This document shows, in pieces, positions 43,114 through 52,924 of a DNA stretch of 64,000 nucleotides. This DNA is from SZUA-36 sp963749115 (GTDB lineage: Bacteria > Pseudomonadota > Gammaproteobacteria > Xanthomonadales > SZUA-36). Both the position numbers and the translations under genes were made by a program. Positions within the stretch are counted from its first letter, which is position 1, and every line of letters starts with the position of its first letter. The DNA is taken from the NCBI GenBank assembly GCA_963749115.1, contig CAVVLP010000015.1:124001-188000 (forward strand). Direction: 5' to 3'. Below the pieces are notes generated by a model. The model had not been told where the DNA came from, did no database searches, and worked only from the letters and a program-made list of their open reading frames with translations.

Positions 43114-44958
43114 ATGGCACGACAAACCCCGACCGGACCCCCGATTGAAGCTACTACCCGTGGTTTTTTTGGCGTATTCCGCTATAGCAGACGTGCGCTG
43201 GAACTGGTCTGGGTCACCAATGGCCGTCTCACCGTGGCGTTGGCTGTACTGACAATGATCGCGGGTGTGTTACCGGCGGCGATGGCTTACGTTGGAGCAT
43301 TGATTATCGATGCGGTACTCGAGGCCACCCGGGTTGCAACGGACACGGGTGTTATCAATTTGACCCGGGTATTTACACTGGTGGCAATCGAGGCATTGAT
43401 TGTTGCAACCATTACCGGAGCACAACGTGGTATTTCACTGAGCCAGGCCTTGCTGCGTGCACAATTGGGTCAGCGTGTGAATGTGATGATTCTTGAAAAA
43501 GCACTTACCCTGGAACTGGCCCAGTTTGAAGATTCTGAATTTTACGACAAGCTTACCCGTGCCCGGCGTGAAGCTTCCAGCCGGCCCTTGTCGCTGGTCA
43601 ATCGCACCTTTGGCCTCGGTCAGAATGTAATTTCGTTAATCAGCTACGGCGTGCTGCTGGTTCAGTTCTCGCCATGGGCCGTGCTGATACTGGTGCTGGC
43701 CGGTCTGCCTTCATTCGTTGCGGAGACACGCTTTTCGGGTGAGGCATTTACCCTGTTCCGCTGGCGCTCGCCCGAAACCCGCATGCAGATTTACCTCGAA
43801 ACCGTGATCGCACGTGAGGACAACGTCAAGGAAGTGAAGCTGTTTGGTCTGGGTCCCTTACTGTTGCAACGCTACCGGGAAATCTTCCAGCGTCTGTACA
43901 AAGCTGACCGGGCACTTGCCATACGTCGTGATGGCTGGGGATTCGTGTTGGGCCTGATCGGCACCGCGGCATTGTACGGTGCCTATGCCTGGATCGCTTT
44001 TGCAACGGTCATCAGCCGCATCACACTGGGCCAGATGACGATGTACCTGATGCTGTTCCGCCAGGGGCAGTCGGCGGTGTCAGCCATCCTTTCTGCCATC
44101 GGTGGTATGTACGAGGACAATCTTTACCTGTCCACGCTGTACGAATACCTGGAAACACCGGTTACATCCTCGGGCCCTGGTAAGAAAAGCGGCCCGCAAC
44201 CCAATGATGGCATACGATTCGAGGCCGTCAGCTTTAGCTATCCGGGTGCCAGCGAAGCGGCGCTCAAAGATGTCGACCTGCATATCCATCCGGGTGAATC
44301 ACTGGCACTGGTGGGAGAGAATGGCTCCGGCAAAACAACCCTGATTAAATTGCTGACCCGTCTGTATTACCCCGACAAGGGCCGTATTCTGCTCGATGGT
44401 CTGGATCTGAAAGAGTGGGATGAGGAAACACTGCGTCAGCGCATCGGTGTTATCTTCCAGGATTTTTCACGTTACCAGTTCCTGGTCGGGGAAAACATCG
44501 GGGCAGGTGATGTGCGCCGGTTCGAAGATGAAACACGTTGGAAAGATGCCGCCGACAAAGGCATGGCCGATATTTTCATCGAGGAACTGCCTTCCGGTTA
44601 CAAGACACAGCTTGGTAAGTGGTTCAAGGATGGCCAGGAGCTATCCGGAGGACAATGGCAGAAGATCGCCCTGTCACGCGCTTTCATGCGCACCGATGCC
44701 GATATCCTGGTGCTGGATGAGCCCACTGCCGCCATGGATGCTGCTGCTGAGGCCAGAATCTTCGAGCACTTCCGCAAATTGACCCAAAACCGCATCGCGA
44801 TACTCATTTCTCACCGATTTTCCACCGTGCGTATGGCGAGCCAGATTATTGTTATCGAAAATGGGCGGGTAATTGAACGTGGCAGTCACGAGGAACTGAT
44901 GGAACTGAACGGCCACTACGCCAACCTGTTTAAGCTTCAGGCGGCGGGCTACAAGTAG
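43114..44958 (+). CDS. ABC exporter, fused permease and ATPase
   Basis: 614 aa. The N-terminal permease domain has about six helices (LTVALAVLTMIAGVLPAAMA, ALIVATITGAQRGISLSQAL region). The ATPase domain from ~375 has Walker A GENGSGKTTLIKLLTRL, Q-loop VIFQDFSRYQF, signature LSGGQWQKIALSRA and Walker B ILVLDEPTAAMDA, then the H-loop ILISHRFSTV. A half-transporter that works as a dimer. Family resemblance is to MsbA/lipid or peptide exporters, but the substrate is not evident. It stands alone, with a 177-bp gap from the outer-membrane gene on the other strand. Confidence 0.9.
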   Translation: MARQTPTGPPIEATTRGFFGVFRYSRRALELVWVTNGRLTVALAVLTMIAGVLPAAMAYVGALIIDAVLEATRVATDTGVINLTRVFTLVAIEALIVATITGAQRGISLSQALLRAQLGQRVNVMILEKALTLELAQFEDSEFYDKLTRARREASSRPLSLVNRTFGLGQNVISLISYGVLLVQFSPWAVLILVLAGLPSFVAETRFSGEAFTLFRWRSPETRMQIYLETVIAREDNVKEVKLFGLGPLLLQRYREIFQRLYKADRALAIRRDGWGFVLGLIGTAALYGAYAWIAFATVISRITLGQMTMYLMLFRQGQSAVSAILSAIGGMYEDNLYLSTLYEYLETPVTSSGPGKKSGPQPNDGIRFEAVSFSYPGASEAALKDVDLHIHPGESLALVGENGSGKTTLIKLLTRLYYPDKGRILLDGLDLKEWDEETLRQRIGVIFQDFSRYQFLVGENIGAGDVRRFEDETRWKDAADKGMADIFIEELPSGYKTQLGKWFKDGQELSGGQWQKIALSRAFMRTDADILVLDEPTAAMDAAAEARIFEHFRKLTQNRIAILISHRFSTVRMASQIIVIENGRVIERGSHEELMELNGHYANLFKLQAAGYK

Positions 44959-44972
44959 CGCTGTCAGTAGAT

Positions 44973-45125
44973 TTAGAACCGGTAGGTAAAATTCAGCATC
45001 TGGCTCGACCGTTTTCCCATGCCGATCTCAGCAAGTATTGAGAAGCTGCGATTGATATCCCAATTTCCGCCAATAACATAGTTGTAAGCTTCCTGGGTAC
45101 TCAAGGCAGATAAAAAATATTGAAG
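44973..45125 (-). pseudogene. Remnant of an outer-membrane barrel gene, C-terminal end only
   Basis: An open frame without a start, from the stop at 44973 back to a TGA at 45126. It reads ALSTQEAYNYVIGGNWDINR, then ILAEIGMGKRSSQMLNFTYRF, with strand-loop-strand texture and a terminal Phe, as at the end of a beta-barrel protein. No continuation of the protein is found upstream on this strand. It is most likely the tail of a deleted gene; the region between it and the peptidase gene is short and unassigned. Confidence 0.55.
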
Positions 45126-45196
45126 TCATATTAACAGAAGTCTTTGGCAATTTACCCGTCAAACGCCAAACCACGGGCATCTGATAACGCTTCTGT

Positions 45197-46713
45197 TTAC
45201 AGACCGGTTAATACGGCAGCGTAGATCTCAATCGCATCCCACAAGTTTTGCAGACGCAGGTTCTCATTGGCGCCATGCTGGTTATTGTCATGATTGGCTA
45301 TCGGCAGGATCAGGATCGGTGCTGTTTAAAATATCCTCGACGATATACAAGGGCAAGACTACCACCCATGGTCGGGGTCTGGATCAGGGTGTTATCGGAC
45401 AACTTGTACAGTATCTCTGAAATCTGCATTGCCAGTGGCTCATCAAATGCCGCCCGGTATGCCGGATAGCCGCCGGATGAGGACCAGTCTAGACGTGCAA
45501 TTCGCTGGTGCTGCTGACGTTGCTCCGGGGTGGGTTCTTCATGAACGATAAAAAAGCCCTGTGCCTCGATATGTTTTTCTATAACGCCGCGCAGGTGGTC
45601 AGGTGTCTGGGCCGGCACCAGGCGTAAGCCAATAGAGGCTTCAGCCGATGGCTGGATGACATTGCGCGCCTGTGCACCGACATCGCCACCGCTGATGCCA
45701 CGCAGGTTCATTGCCGGACGGGCAATGGCTAACTCGAGACGGTCGTCGGTTTCAGGTGTGCCGATACCGAGGTCGGTTGTAAGCTGTTCGTCCATCTGGG
45801 GTGATGCGGCAATTGCGGATAATTCTTCCGGAGATAATGGCCGCACCTGGTCGCTGTAACCATCCACCAGGATTTCGCCGTTGGGGGCACGCATACTGCC
45901 GATCAATTCCGTCAGCAACATGATCGGGTTCGGTGCCCAGTTACCATAGTGACCGCTGTGAAGCGGGCGGTTGGGGCCATAAACGGTCAGGTTGAAGCCA
46001 TAGGTGCCGCGAACACCATAAACCAGTTGCCAGCGCCGGCTCTGGTGCGCCGGGCCATCACAAAACAACCACAGGTCTGCAGACAGTTTATCCTTGTGTG
46101 TTTCTATCATTCGGCGCAGGTTGGGTGAACCGGCTTCTTCTTCTCCCTCCAAAAACACCTTGAGGTTAACGGTTGGTTCAATACCCGCCTCTGCCAGTGC
46201 TTTCAATGCGGATTGCAGTGCAATAACCGGTGCCTTGTCATCGCCTGCCGAGCGCGCAAAAATACGCCAGTTGGGATCAAACGGCGCTTTCATTGGTACC
46301 CGCTTGCCGCCGTTTTCGACCATGTCGGTGCGCATTACCGGAATCCAGGGATCGGATGCCCAGTTGTCCACGTTCACCGGCTGGCCATCGTAATGAATAT
46401 AGATCATCACGGTTTTAGTGGCACCGGGTGAGCTTCGTTGGGCAAAAACAACCGGGTTGCTTCCTTCCAGTTCCAGCACCTCCACCTGCATACCTACTTC
46501 CATCAACAGCATCGAGATGTGATCGACATTCCGTTGGATGTTGGGCTTGTCTGATGCCACGTTTGGAATGCTGAGCAGACCCGCGAATTGATCCACGATC
46601 TGTTGTTCATGAGATTGCCGCCACTGGCTGACCTGGTCTGATACCTGATCCGCATGGGCGTTGGCCATGCCACATATACAAAATGACATTACGATTAATA
46701 ATCTTAAAAACAT
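45197..46713 (-). CDS. Secreted M20-family dipeptidase (two frameshifts at its end)
   Basis: Starts at 46713 with a signal peptide (MFLRLLIVMSFCICGMANAH). Metal-binding text of the M20/CNDP type is clear: MIYIHYDGQPVNVDNWASDP, FLEGEEEAGSPN, RPLHSGHYGN. The ORF ends early at 45310. The real C-terminus continues through two more frames (YIVEDILNS, then ANHDNNQHGANENLRLQNLW) and stops at 45197, so two bases are off near 45340 and 45320. The corrected length of ~505 aa fits the family. It would hydrolyse small peptides or acyl-amino acids in the periplasm. Confidence 0.85.
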
Positions 46714-46893
46714 CTGCGAAGACCTCGATCACTGGTTAGCGATTATCTTAACCCGTATACCGAATAATTATGCAATCGGACCTCTGCTGTACCTCTAAAT
46801 CTACATCAGAACCTCCCATCCCCTCGTTAATATTTTCCGCTGGAAAACCTATGTTGAATCATGTTTGGAAACCTGCTGGTGCTTCGTCAAGGT

Positions 46894-47170
46894 AGCAGAG
46901 GCTATGCGGTACCTTACTTCAAGACTCGCTCAAGCACGTCCTGTGGCGCTCTTACTCGACTCCTGTCTCGTAAGGTCCTGAAGTAAGGTACCGCACACCC
47001 TCTGCTATGTGCAAAATCAAGGCCAGTGGTTTCTGATAGACGAACTCGGTTTCGGCTGAAGCTGGGGCGGGGGTATTGCCTTCCAGGACCGTACGAGGCA
47101 GGAAGCCGAGTCCGAGCGCCACATGGATGTGACTAGCGAGTCCTGGCAGGCAATACCGCCGCCCCGGCGC
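46894..47170. repeat. Palindromic repeat element, copy B, with two hairpins
   Basis: Hairpin 1: 46905-46925 pairs with 46975-46995 (20 of 21 bp), and the arms extend to AGCAGAGG / CCTCTGCT. Hairpin 2: 47072-47089 pairs with 47140-47157 (17 of 18 bp). The loop of hairpin 1 (CTCGACTCCTGTCTCGTAAGG) and, read on the other strand, the loop of hairpin 2 (CACATCCATGTGGCGCTCGG and CTTCCTGCCTCGTACGG) match the loop of copy A at 21638-21688. A tail GAAGCTGGGGC joins the two hairpins as in copy A. The 542-bp gap between the peptidase and TonB genes (46714-47255) holds nothing else I can support. Confidence 0.75.
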
Positions 47171-47255
47171 CCCTCCCTGTGAAGGCGAAGAAGGAACCGG
47201 GTGAGAAACCTGCATGAGCTATGAATTAAGCGGGACATCAGCGTTGATGGATCTC

Positions 47256-49310
47256 TTACTGGTATTGAATCACGATACCGGCGTACACATTGCGTTCAGG
47301 TGCCGGTTCGTAATAGCGTCCACCGAACGCATTGATGCGGATATTGCTGTTGTAGTGCTCGTTAAACAAATTATTGATACCAACGTAGGGTCGCAGCAGC
47401 AGCTTTGCAGTTTGAATTTCATAGGTGGCTCGCAATGAGGAAACCACATAGTCAGGTACTTTGACACTGTTGGAATTATTGGCAAAAAGACTGCCGGAAT
47501 AACTGGTCTCGAATGCCGCTGTTAAGCCATCTTCGCTTTTATAATTGAAGCTGACAAAAGCAAAATATTCGGGTACACCCGGCAGCCGGGAACCAGAGAA
47601 ATCACGCCCGTTCTCATCAATAAACCGGTCAAACTTGAAGTCAGACCAGGTCATTGACGCATCGACACCGAAACCACCTAAGCCATTCCAGGAGACTGCG
47701 GTTTCTATCCCGTTTCGGGTCGATTTACCCGCATTGATGTAGAAGGTTCTCCCGGGCGAGTCGGGAAGCTCGTAAGGCACCAGTTCATCGTCGAGATCAA
47801 TATGAAAAACAGCTATTTCGTAGTAAAGCTGTTCGGTACCGGACTTGAACCCGATTTCATAATTGACCGCTGTTTGTGGTTTCAGTGACTGGTTGAACCC
47901 CCCGCTTCCATCCGGGTTGGCCAACTCAGTGGTCGTCGGGGTCTCGAATGAGCTACCTATGGCCGCGAATATCACACCACTTTCCAGGTTGCGATTAAGC
48001 CCAAGTGAATAACTGAGCTGATCGAAACTGACTTCACCCGAGTCATCCCCGTCATCAAGATAGCGATCTGTGACATCAAACCTGATATCGTCGTAGCGTA
48101 AGCCGGCAGTCATGTCCCAGCGCGGGCTGAATTGATACTTGCTCTGAGCGAACGCGCCATTACTGTCAACTTTTTCCCGCTGGTTCAATGTCAGTGGCCC
48201 GGTAACCCCTTGCAGGTTATCGAACCGTTTGCGGGTATCATTCTGACGGTCAAGATCGAAACCAAGCATTAACTCCAACTGCTCAGGTAGCACGTCCGCG
48301 AAGGTGTACTGAGCACCAAAACCGTAAAAAAACCGATCCAGGTCAACGGCGCCACCCGATTCAAACGGCAGGTAGTTAGCAAAGTCGCGCCACACATAGT
48401 AATTTCTGATCATCAGGCTGCCCGCGGCACGGTCTCTTTTATACACAATGCCAACACGCTGTTGATCGAGGGCTTCGCCAGCGTCGTATAGCAGGTTTGC
48501 TGCACGTGCTGATTTACGGTCGAGGGCGACTTGTGTGGCGCTGATACCGCCCGGGTCCTGCGCACGCGGTTGATCGGTGCTGTTCAGTGCAAAGGTCAGC
48601 GAATCATCGTCACTGAGCTGGATGCCAAACCGTCCATTGAACAATGTGCCTTTTGACGCAGAATGTTCACGGTATCCATCGAGTTTCTGCGTGGCAATAT
48701 TGACAAGATAATCAAACCTGTCCGCCTTGCCCCCGGTCTTCAACTGATACTTCTGGTAACCCAGCCCGCCTGCCGCCAGGTTGGCCTCGATAAACGACGG
48801 TTTCCGGCCGGATTCGCTTTCGATCACGATGACACCCCCGGAAGCGTTTCCATAAAGGGATGACGATGGGCCACGTAACACCTGTATGCTCTTTGCAGAC
48901 CCCAGATCGATACTGTCCACACCAGCCTGCCCATCCGGCAGGGTTTCGGGAATTCCATCGACAATGATCTTTATCCCGCGTATCCCAAATGCTGAGCGGG
49001 CACCAAAACCGCGTAATGAGATTCTCAGGTCCTGGGCCATGTTGTAGCGGTTTTGCATGTACAGACCCGGGATACCGGCGAGGGATTCGTCAAGAGCCAG
49101 TTGTTGCATGCCGTTTTGTATATGCTGCTGGTCGACCACGGAAACCGACCGGGCGGCTTCACGCACGGTGGTTTGCAGACGTGTTGCGGTAACGATTATT
49201 TCATCCAGTGGGTTTTCCACGGCATCCTGGGCCAGCCCGAACGTCGGTGCACCAATCAATGCAATAATGATTTGCCACTGCCGAACTAAAGCCCGCGAGG
49301 TGCTCGTCAC
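47256..49310 (-). CDS. TonB-dependent outer-membrane receptor
   Basis: 684 aa. The start is a GTG at 49310 without a strong ribosome-binding site. Signal peptide (IIIALIGAPTFGLA), then the TonB box region (LDEIIVTATRL) and a plug domain: VSVVDQQHIQNGMQQLALDE, LRISLRGFGARSAFGIRG, VLRGPSSSLYGNASGGVI. The rest is a 22-strand barrel, ending in RNVYAGIVIQYQ. The plug signature is that of siderophore/heme/vitamin receptors; the ligand is unknown. It is divergent from egtB, with about 66 bp between, so the two may share regulation. Confidence 0.9.
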   Translation of the reverse strand: MTSTSRALVRQWQIIIALIGAPTFGLAQDAVENPLDEIIVTATRLQTTVREAARSVSVVDQQHIQNGMQQLALDESLAGIPGLYMQNRYNMAQDLRISLRGFGARSAFGIRGIKIIVDGIPETLPDGQAGVDSIDLGSAKSIQVLRGPSSSLYGNASGGVIVIESESGRKPSFIEANLAAGGLGYQKYQLKTGGKADRFDYLVNIATQKLDGYREHSASKGTLFNGRFGIQLSDDDSLTFALNSTDQPRAQDPGGISATQVALDRKSARAANLLYDAGEALDQQRVGIVYKRDRAAGSLMIRNYYVWRDFANYLPFESGGAVDLDRFFYGFGAQYTFADVLPEQLELMLGFDLDRQNDTRKRFDNLQGVTGPLTLNQREKVDSNGAFAQSKYQFSPRWDMTAGLRYDDIRFDVTDRYLDDGDDSGEVSFDQLSYSLGLNRNLESGVIFAAIGSSFETPTTTELANPDGSGGFNQSLKPQTAVNYEIGFKSGTEQLYYEIAVFHIDLDDELVPYELPDSPGRTFYINAGKSTRNGIETAVSWNGLGGFGVDASMTWSDFKFDRFIDENGRDFSGSRLPGVPEYFAFVSFNYKSEDGLTAAFETSYSGSLFANNSNSVKVPDYVVSSLRATYEIQTAKLLLRPYVGINNLFNEHYNSNIRINAFGGRYYEPAPERNVYAGIVIQYQ

Positions 49311-49376
49311 AAGGACAAGCCATTGTGCTGTATGTGAGTTAATGTTTTACTCATGTGAAACATGCTAAAGGTAAAT

Positions 49377-50645
49377 ATGGGAAATTTGAACAGGCAAACG
49401 ATGGTACGCGATTTCCAGACCACCCGGAAGCACTCGGTCAGGGCCTGTGAGACGCTTGAGTTGGAAGACTATGGTTTGCAGGCAGCCGCATTTGCGAGCC
49501 CGCCCAAATGGCATCTTGCCCATACCAGCTGGTTTTTTGAGACATTTATACTGAAGCCGTTTGCGAGGGACTACGAGCCGTTTCATCCCGTTTACGAAAT
49601 GCTGTTCAACTCCTACTACAACGGCATTGGACAGCCTTTCCCGCGCCCGGAAAGAGGCTTGCTTTCACGTCCGACCCTGTCAGAAGTGCTGTCATACCGG
49701 CAACATGTTGATAAGCAGATGTCTGAGTTGTTATCCCGCGATGAACACCAGCACCGGGAAACCATTGCACAACGTTGCCGGCTGGGTATCGAGCACGAAA
49801 AACAACACCAGGAATTGTTGTATACAGATATCAAGTATTCGTTTTCCAGGAATCCCTTATACCCGGCTTTCGACAGGCAGCGCGAAGCAAAGCCTTCATC
49901 CGGTTTTGCAGAAAGTGCATGGTGTGATTTTTCCGGCGGCTTATTTAGCCTCGGTATAAACGAGCTTCCGAATGAATTTGCTTTTGATAACGAGATGCCC
50001 GAACACAAGGTGTTTATCGAACCATTTTCGCTGGCAAATCGACTGGTCACCAACCGGGAGTACCAGGCCTTTGTCGATGATGGTGGCTACTCAAAACCTG
50101 CCTATTGGTTGGCTGATGGCTGGGCAATCGTGCAGGCCCAGCAATGGACGCAGCCGTTGTACTGGCTGGATGTGAAGGGTAAAGCGATGGAGTTTACCTT
50201 GTATGGTCTGCAGGAGAGGCAGGCGGATCAACCAGCTTGCCACCTGAGTGGTTACGAGGCTGATGCCTATGCCAACTGGGCCAATGCGCGTTTGCCTACC
50301 GAGGCTGAGTGGGAGTTTGCTGCCAGGCAGCAGGCGTTCAGTGTCAGCCCAAATGCCTTTTTACATCCTCAAGCGGCAGCGCAAAATGATAAAGCGGAAC
50401 CCCTGCTGCAACTCTACGATAGTTGTTGGCAGTGGACCGCAAGTGCGTATCGGGCTTACCCGGGCTTTAAGGTTCAGAAGGGCGCGATAGGCGAATATAA
50501 CGGTAAATTTATGTCAAACCAGTGGGTCTTGCGTGGTGGCTCCTGTGTTAGTAGTGCCGATCATTTGAGACCGACTTACCGGAATTTTTTCTATCCAGAA
50601 GATCGTTGGCAATTCAGTGGAATCCGCTTGGCCAGGATCACCTGA
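49377..50645 (+). CDS. egtB: Ergothioneine biosynthesis protein EgtB
   Basis: 422 aa from ATG 49377 (MGNLNRQTMVRDF), with AAAGG just upstream; an ATG at 49362 is an alternative. It has the DinB-like N-terminal domain with the iron-binding His (PPKWHLAHTSWFFETFILKP) and HEKQHQE (the HX3HXE motif near residue 142). The C-terminal FGE-sulfatase domain follows (NRLVTNREYQAFVDDGGYSK, LPTEAEWEFAARQ, WVLRGGSC, SGIRLAR). The enzyme links hercynine to a thiol donor to make a sulfoxide. It forms a two-gene unit with egtD; egtC and egtE are not present. Confidence 0.92.
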   Translation: MGNLNRQTMVRDFQTTRKHSVRACETLELEDYGLQAAAFASPPKWHLAHTSWFFETFILKPFARDYEPFHPVYEMLFNSYYNGIGQPFPRPERGLLSRPTLSEVLSYRQHVDKQMSELLSRDEHQHRETIAQRCRLGIEHEKQHQELLYTDIKYSFSRNPLYPAFDRQREAKPSSGFAESAWCDFSGGLFSLGINELPNEFAFDNEMPEHKVFIEPFSLANRLVTNREYQAFVDDGGYSKPAYWLADGWAIVQAQQWTQPLYWLDVKGKAMEFTLYGLQERQADQPACHLSGYEADAYANWANARLPTEAEWEFAARQQAFSVSPNAFLHPQAAAQNDKAEPLLQLYDSCWQWTASAYRAYPGFKVQKGAIGEYNGKFMSNQWVLRGGSCVSSADHLRPTYRNFFYPEDRWQFSGIRLARIT

Positions 50646-50666
50646 CATCGAACCAAAGGAGTATTC

Positions 50667-51677
50667 ATGCCGGAACCCGCGACAGCCTCGGATAAATTAA
50701 AGGGGAAGAATGTTACTTTCAGCGATCTGCATCCACGTGTTGCAGACAAGCGCACAGAAATCCTCAGCGGATTGCAGAAAAAGCAAAAGAGCATAGACCC
50801 GAAGTATTTTTACGATAAACGTGGTTCTGAGCTGTTTGAACAAATCACCGGGCTGCCTGAGTATTATCCAACACGTACAGAGCGGCAAATACTCACGCGC
50901 GAAGCGAAAGCCATGGCGAAATTTTGTGGGCAAAACTGTGTATTGATAGAGCCTGGCAGCGGTAGCAGCGAAAAAGTCAGGTTGTTACTTGATTCCCTCA
51001 AACCGTCTGCCTATGTACCCCTGGATATTTCCGCCGAATTTCTTAGACGATCGGCCGAGCAATTGGCAGCAGAATACCCCTGGTTAAATATCCATGCGAT
51101 TTGTACTGATTTTACCAACCAGGAAGAAGCACCGGCAGGGCTTCCTGCGGGTAAGCGCGTGGTTTTTTACCCCGGCTCGACACTGGGCAACATGAAGCCA
51201 GCTGAGGCCAGTGATTTCCTTAGAAATTTAGGACATTGGCTGAATCAGGACGGTGGTGTTTTGATCGGTATCGATATGCATAAATCGACCCGGATTTTGG
51301 AGGCGGCGTACAATGACCAGCAGGGTATAACCGCGCTTTTCAACCTGAATATACTAAGCAATATCAATGCTTTGATGGACGCAAACTTTGATATCAACCG
51401 GTTTAGCCACCGTTCTTTTTATAATGAGGAAAAATACCGGATTGAAATGCACCTGGTGAGTAATGTGGATCAGGAGGTAAAACTGGGCGAAACAATCCTG
51501 AGGTTTGCCAGGGGTGAGACCATTCATACCGAAAACTCCTATAAATACACATTGGAAAGTTTTCAGCAAATAGCCAGCAATGCGGGTTTTGCCATTCGCT
51601 CCAGTTGGTCGGACGAACAACAGTTGTTCAGTGTTCATTACCTTGAGCTGGATCGATACGATTTCGCGTCGAATTAA
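50667..51677 (+). CDS. egtD: L-histidine N-alpha-methyltransferase EgtD
   Basis: 336 aa, start at ATG 50667 with AAGGAG upstream, 21 bp after egtB. It trimethylates histidine with SAM to give hercynine, the first step towards ergothioneine. Family text: KYFYDKRGSELFEQITGLPE, YYPTRTERQIL, the SAM-binding LIEPGSGSSEKVRLLLD and FYPGSTLGNM. C-terminal FARGETIHTENSYKYTLESF is the EgtD-specific part. Together with EgtB it gives the minimal proteobacterial ergothioneine pathway. Confidence 0.93.
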   Translation: MPEPATASDKLKGKNVTFSDLHPRVADKRTEILSGLQKKQKSIDPKYFYDKRGSELFEQITGLPEYYPTRTERQILTREAKAMAKFCGQNCVLIEPGSGSSEKVRLLLDSLKPSAYVPLDISAEFLRRSAEQLAAEYPWLNIHAICTDFTNQEEAPAGLPAGKRVVFYPGSTLGNMKPAEASDFLRNLGHWLNQDGGVLIGIDMHKSTRILEAAYNDQQGITALFNLNILSNINALMDANFDINRFSHRSFYNEEKYRIEMHLVSNVDQEVKLGETILRFARGETIHTENSYKYTLESFQQIASNAGFAIRSSWSDEQQLFSVHYLELDRYDFASN

Positions 51678-51715
51678 AACGAGTTAACCCGGCAGACAAT
51701 GCAATTGCTTGCAGA

Positions 51716-52190
51716 TTAGTTCGTGTGTCCCCAACCGTGAATGTACTCTTTCAGTGTGCGGCTTTCGAAGACATTTTCTTCAAGGTGTGCGTTGAGCAGA
51801 TCGCTGATCGAAATGATTCCGGCCAGGCTGGCCGTTCTCCAGGATCGGCAGATGCCTGATTTGATGCTTGATCATCATTCCCATGACGTAGTTGAGATCA
51901 TCGTCGGGAACACCAATAACCAGATCTCTCGTCATGACATCCTGAACAGGAACCTGACAAAGGACATGCTCCCGCGACGGGGCTTTCTGCAAGTGGGAAC
52001 AGGTTTCTCCGCAGCATCGCAGGATGTCCCTTTCCGTGACAATCCCGGCAATTTGCCCGTCTTCACCCATTACTATCAAAGAACCAAAGCCGTGATGGTT
52101 TAGTTCGACAATAGCCTCGTGAATGGTCTGATCAGCGCCTATAGTGACTACCTCTGACCCTTTTTCCTGAAGAATGTCTTTTATTCGCAT
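51716..52190 (-). CDS. Two-CBS-domain protein (one frameshift)
   Basis: The start at 52190 gives MRIKDILQEKGSEVVTIGAD. First CBS domain at residues ~5-65 (AIVELNHHGFGSLIVMGEDG, IAGIVTERDILRCCGE). The second covers ~80-145 (VPVQDVMTRDLVIGVPDDDL, QIRHLPILENGQ) and is cut by a frame break near 51833. The sense goes on in another frame (LAGIISISDLLNAHLEENVF), ending at 51716 with HGWGHTN. Length after correction is ~157 aa. Such proteins bind adenosine nucleotides and tune other systems. It is convergent with egtD; no neighbour gives its role. Confidence 0.85.
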
Positions 52191-52413
52191 TTTGAAGTTC
52201 CATATACCGGCAAAAGAAACCAAACACTCAAGACCTGTACTCTACACTCGAGTCAAATCTGAAAACGTGTAATGGTGAGTCATGCTATGCTCAAAATGGC
52301 AAGAAAAAATTGATTTAAGTCATATGCTTGCGTATTTGCGTGTGCACGCAGTCAAAAATCGGTTCTTACTGTTTTATTTCCGCCCCTTGACGTACCTGCA
52401 ACTGCGCCGACAA

Positions 52414-52773
52414 TCACTTAGCGAACTCCGTGTATTTTTTTGCGTTACCCCTGGACTGATCCACGGGATATTTCTGTTTATTCGTTTCCATCTTATTTAA
52501 AGCAGCGTTCAGTAGATCAATTTCAAGTTTGTCCGCCAGGCGGACCAAATAGAGAAGTGTGTCGGCAATCTCGGTTGCAACTTCGTCGAGCTTGTCCGTT
52601 GGGAGACTCCTGCTTTGTTCTTCGGTGAGCCATTGGAAATGCTCGGTTATCTCCGCAACTTCGACGCTGAGGGCCATGCAAAGATTCTTGGGAGAATGGA
52701 ACTGGTTCCAGTCGCGCTTATCCGCAAACTCACGCAAGTGATGTTTTAATGTATCTAGATCGTTGTGACTCAT
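52414..52773 (-). CDS. MazG-like nucleotide pyrophosphohydrolase (RS21-C6/dCTPase type)
   Basis: 119 aa from ATG 52773 (MSHNDLDTLKHHLREFADK), with AAGGA upstream. It is an all-helical MazG-like chain: DWNQFHSPKNLCMALSVEVA, EITEHFQWLTEEQ, then DEVATEIADTLLYLVRLADK with the E-x-x-E and D metal ligands. Members hydrolyse non-canonical or damaged dNTPs, such as dCTP derivatives, to the monophosphate. A second copy of the ArsR operator lies about 100 bp upstream of its start, so it may be under ArsR control. Cytoplasmic. Confidence 0.85.
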   Translation of the reverse strand: MSHNDLDTLKHHLREFADKRDWNQFHSPKNLCMALSVEVAEITEHFQWLTEEQSRSLPTDKLDEVATEIADTLLYLVRLADKLEIDLLNAALNKMETNKQKYPVDQSRGNAKKYTEFAK

Positions 52774-52874
52774 ATCTGCATTGTCCTTGGACAAGAGTGG
52801 TGTATGTTTACAGGCTTTTCGTGTTAATCAAATCCGGTAAATATACGAAGGGTTAAAAATTTATCATTGATAAT

Positions 52875-52902
52875 AACTAATATTCCAGAATAGTCGAAAT
52901 AT
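52875..52902. promoter_or_regulatory. ArsR-type operator copy 2, upstream of the MazG-like gene
   Basis: 28 bp, AACTAATATTCCAGAATAG followed by TCGAAATAT. It matches the site ahead of the ArsR gene at 26 of 28 positions in the same orientation. It lies in the 150-bp space between the ArsR stop and the MazG-like start. No clear promoter hexamers could be fixed here. Confidence 0.6.
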
Positions 52903-52924
52903 TAAGATTATAAAACATCGAAAA

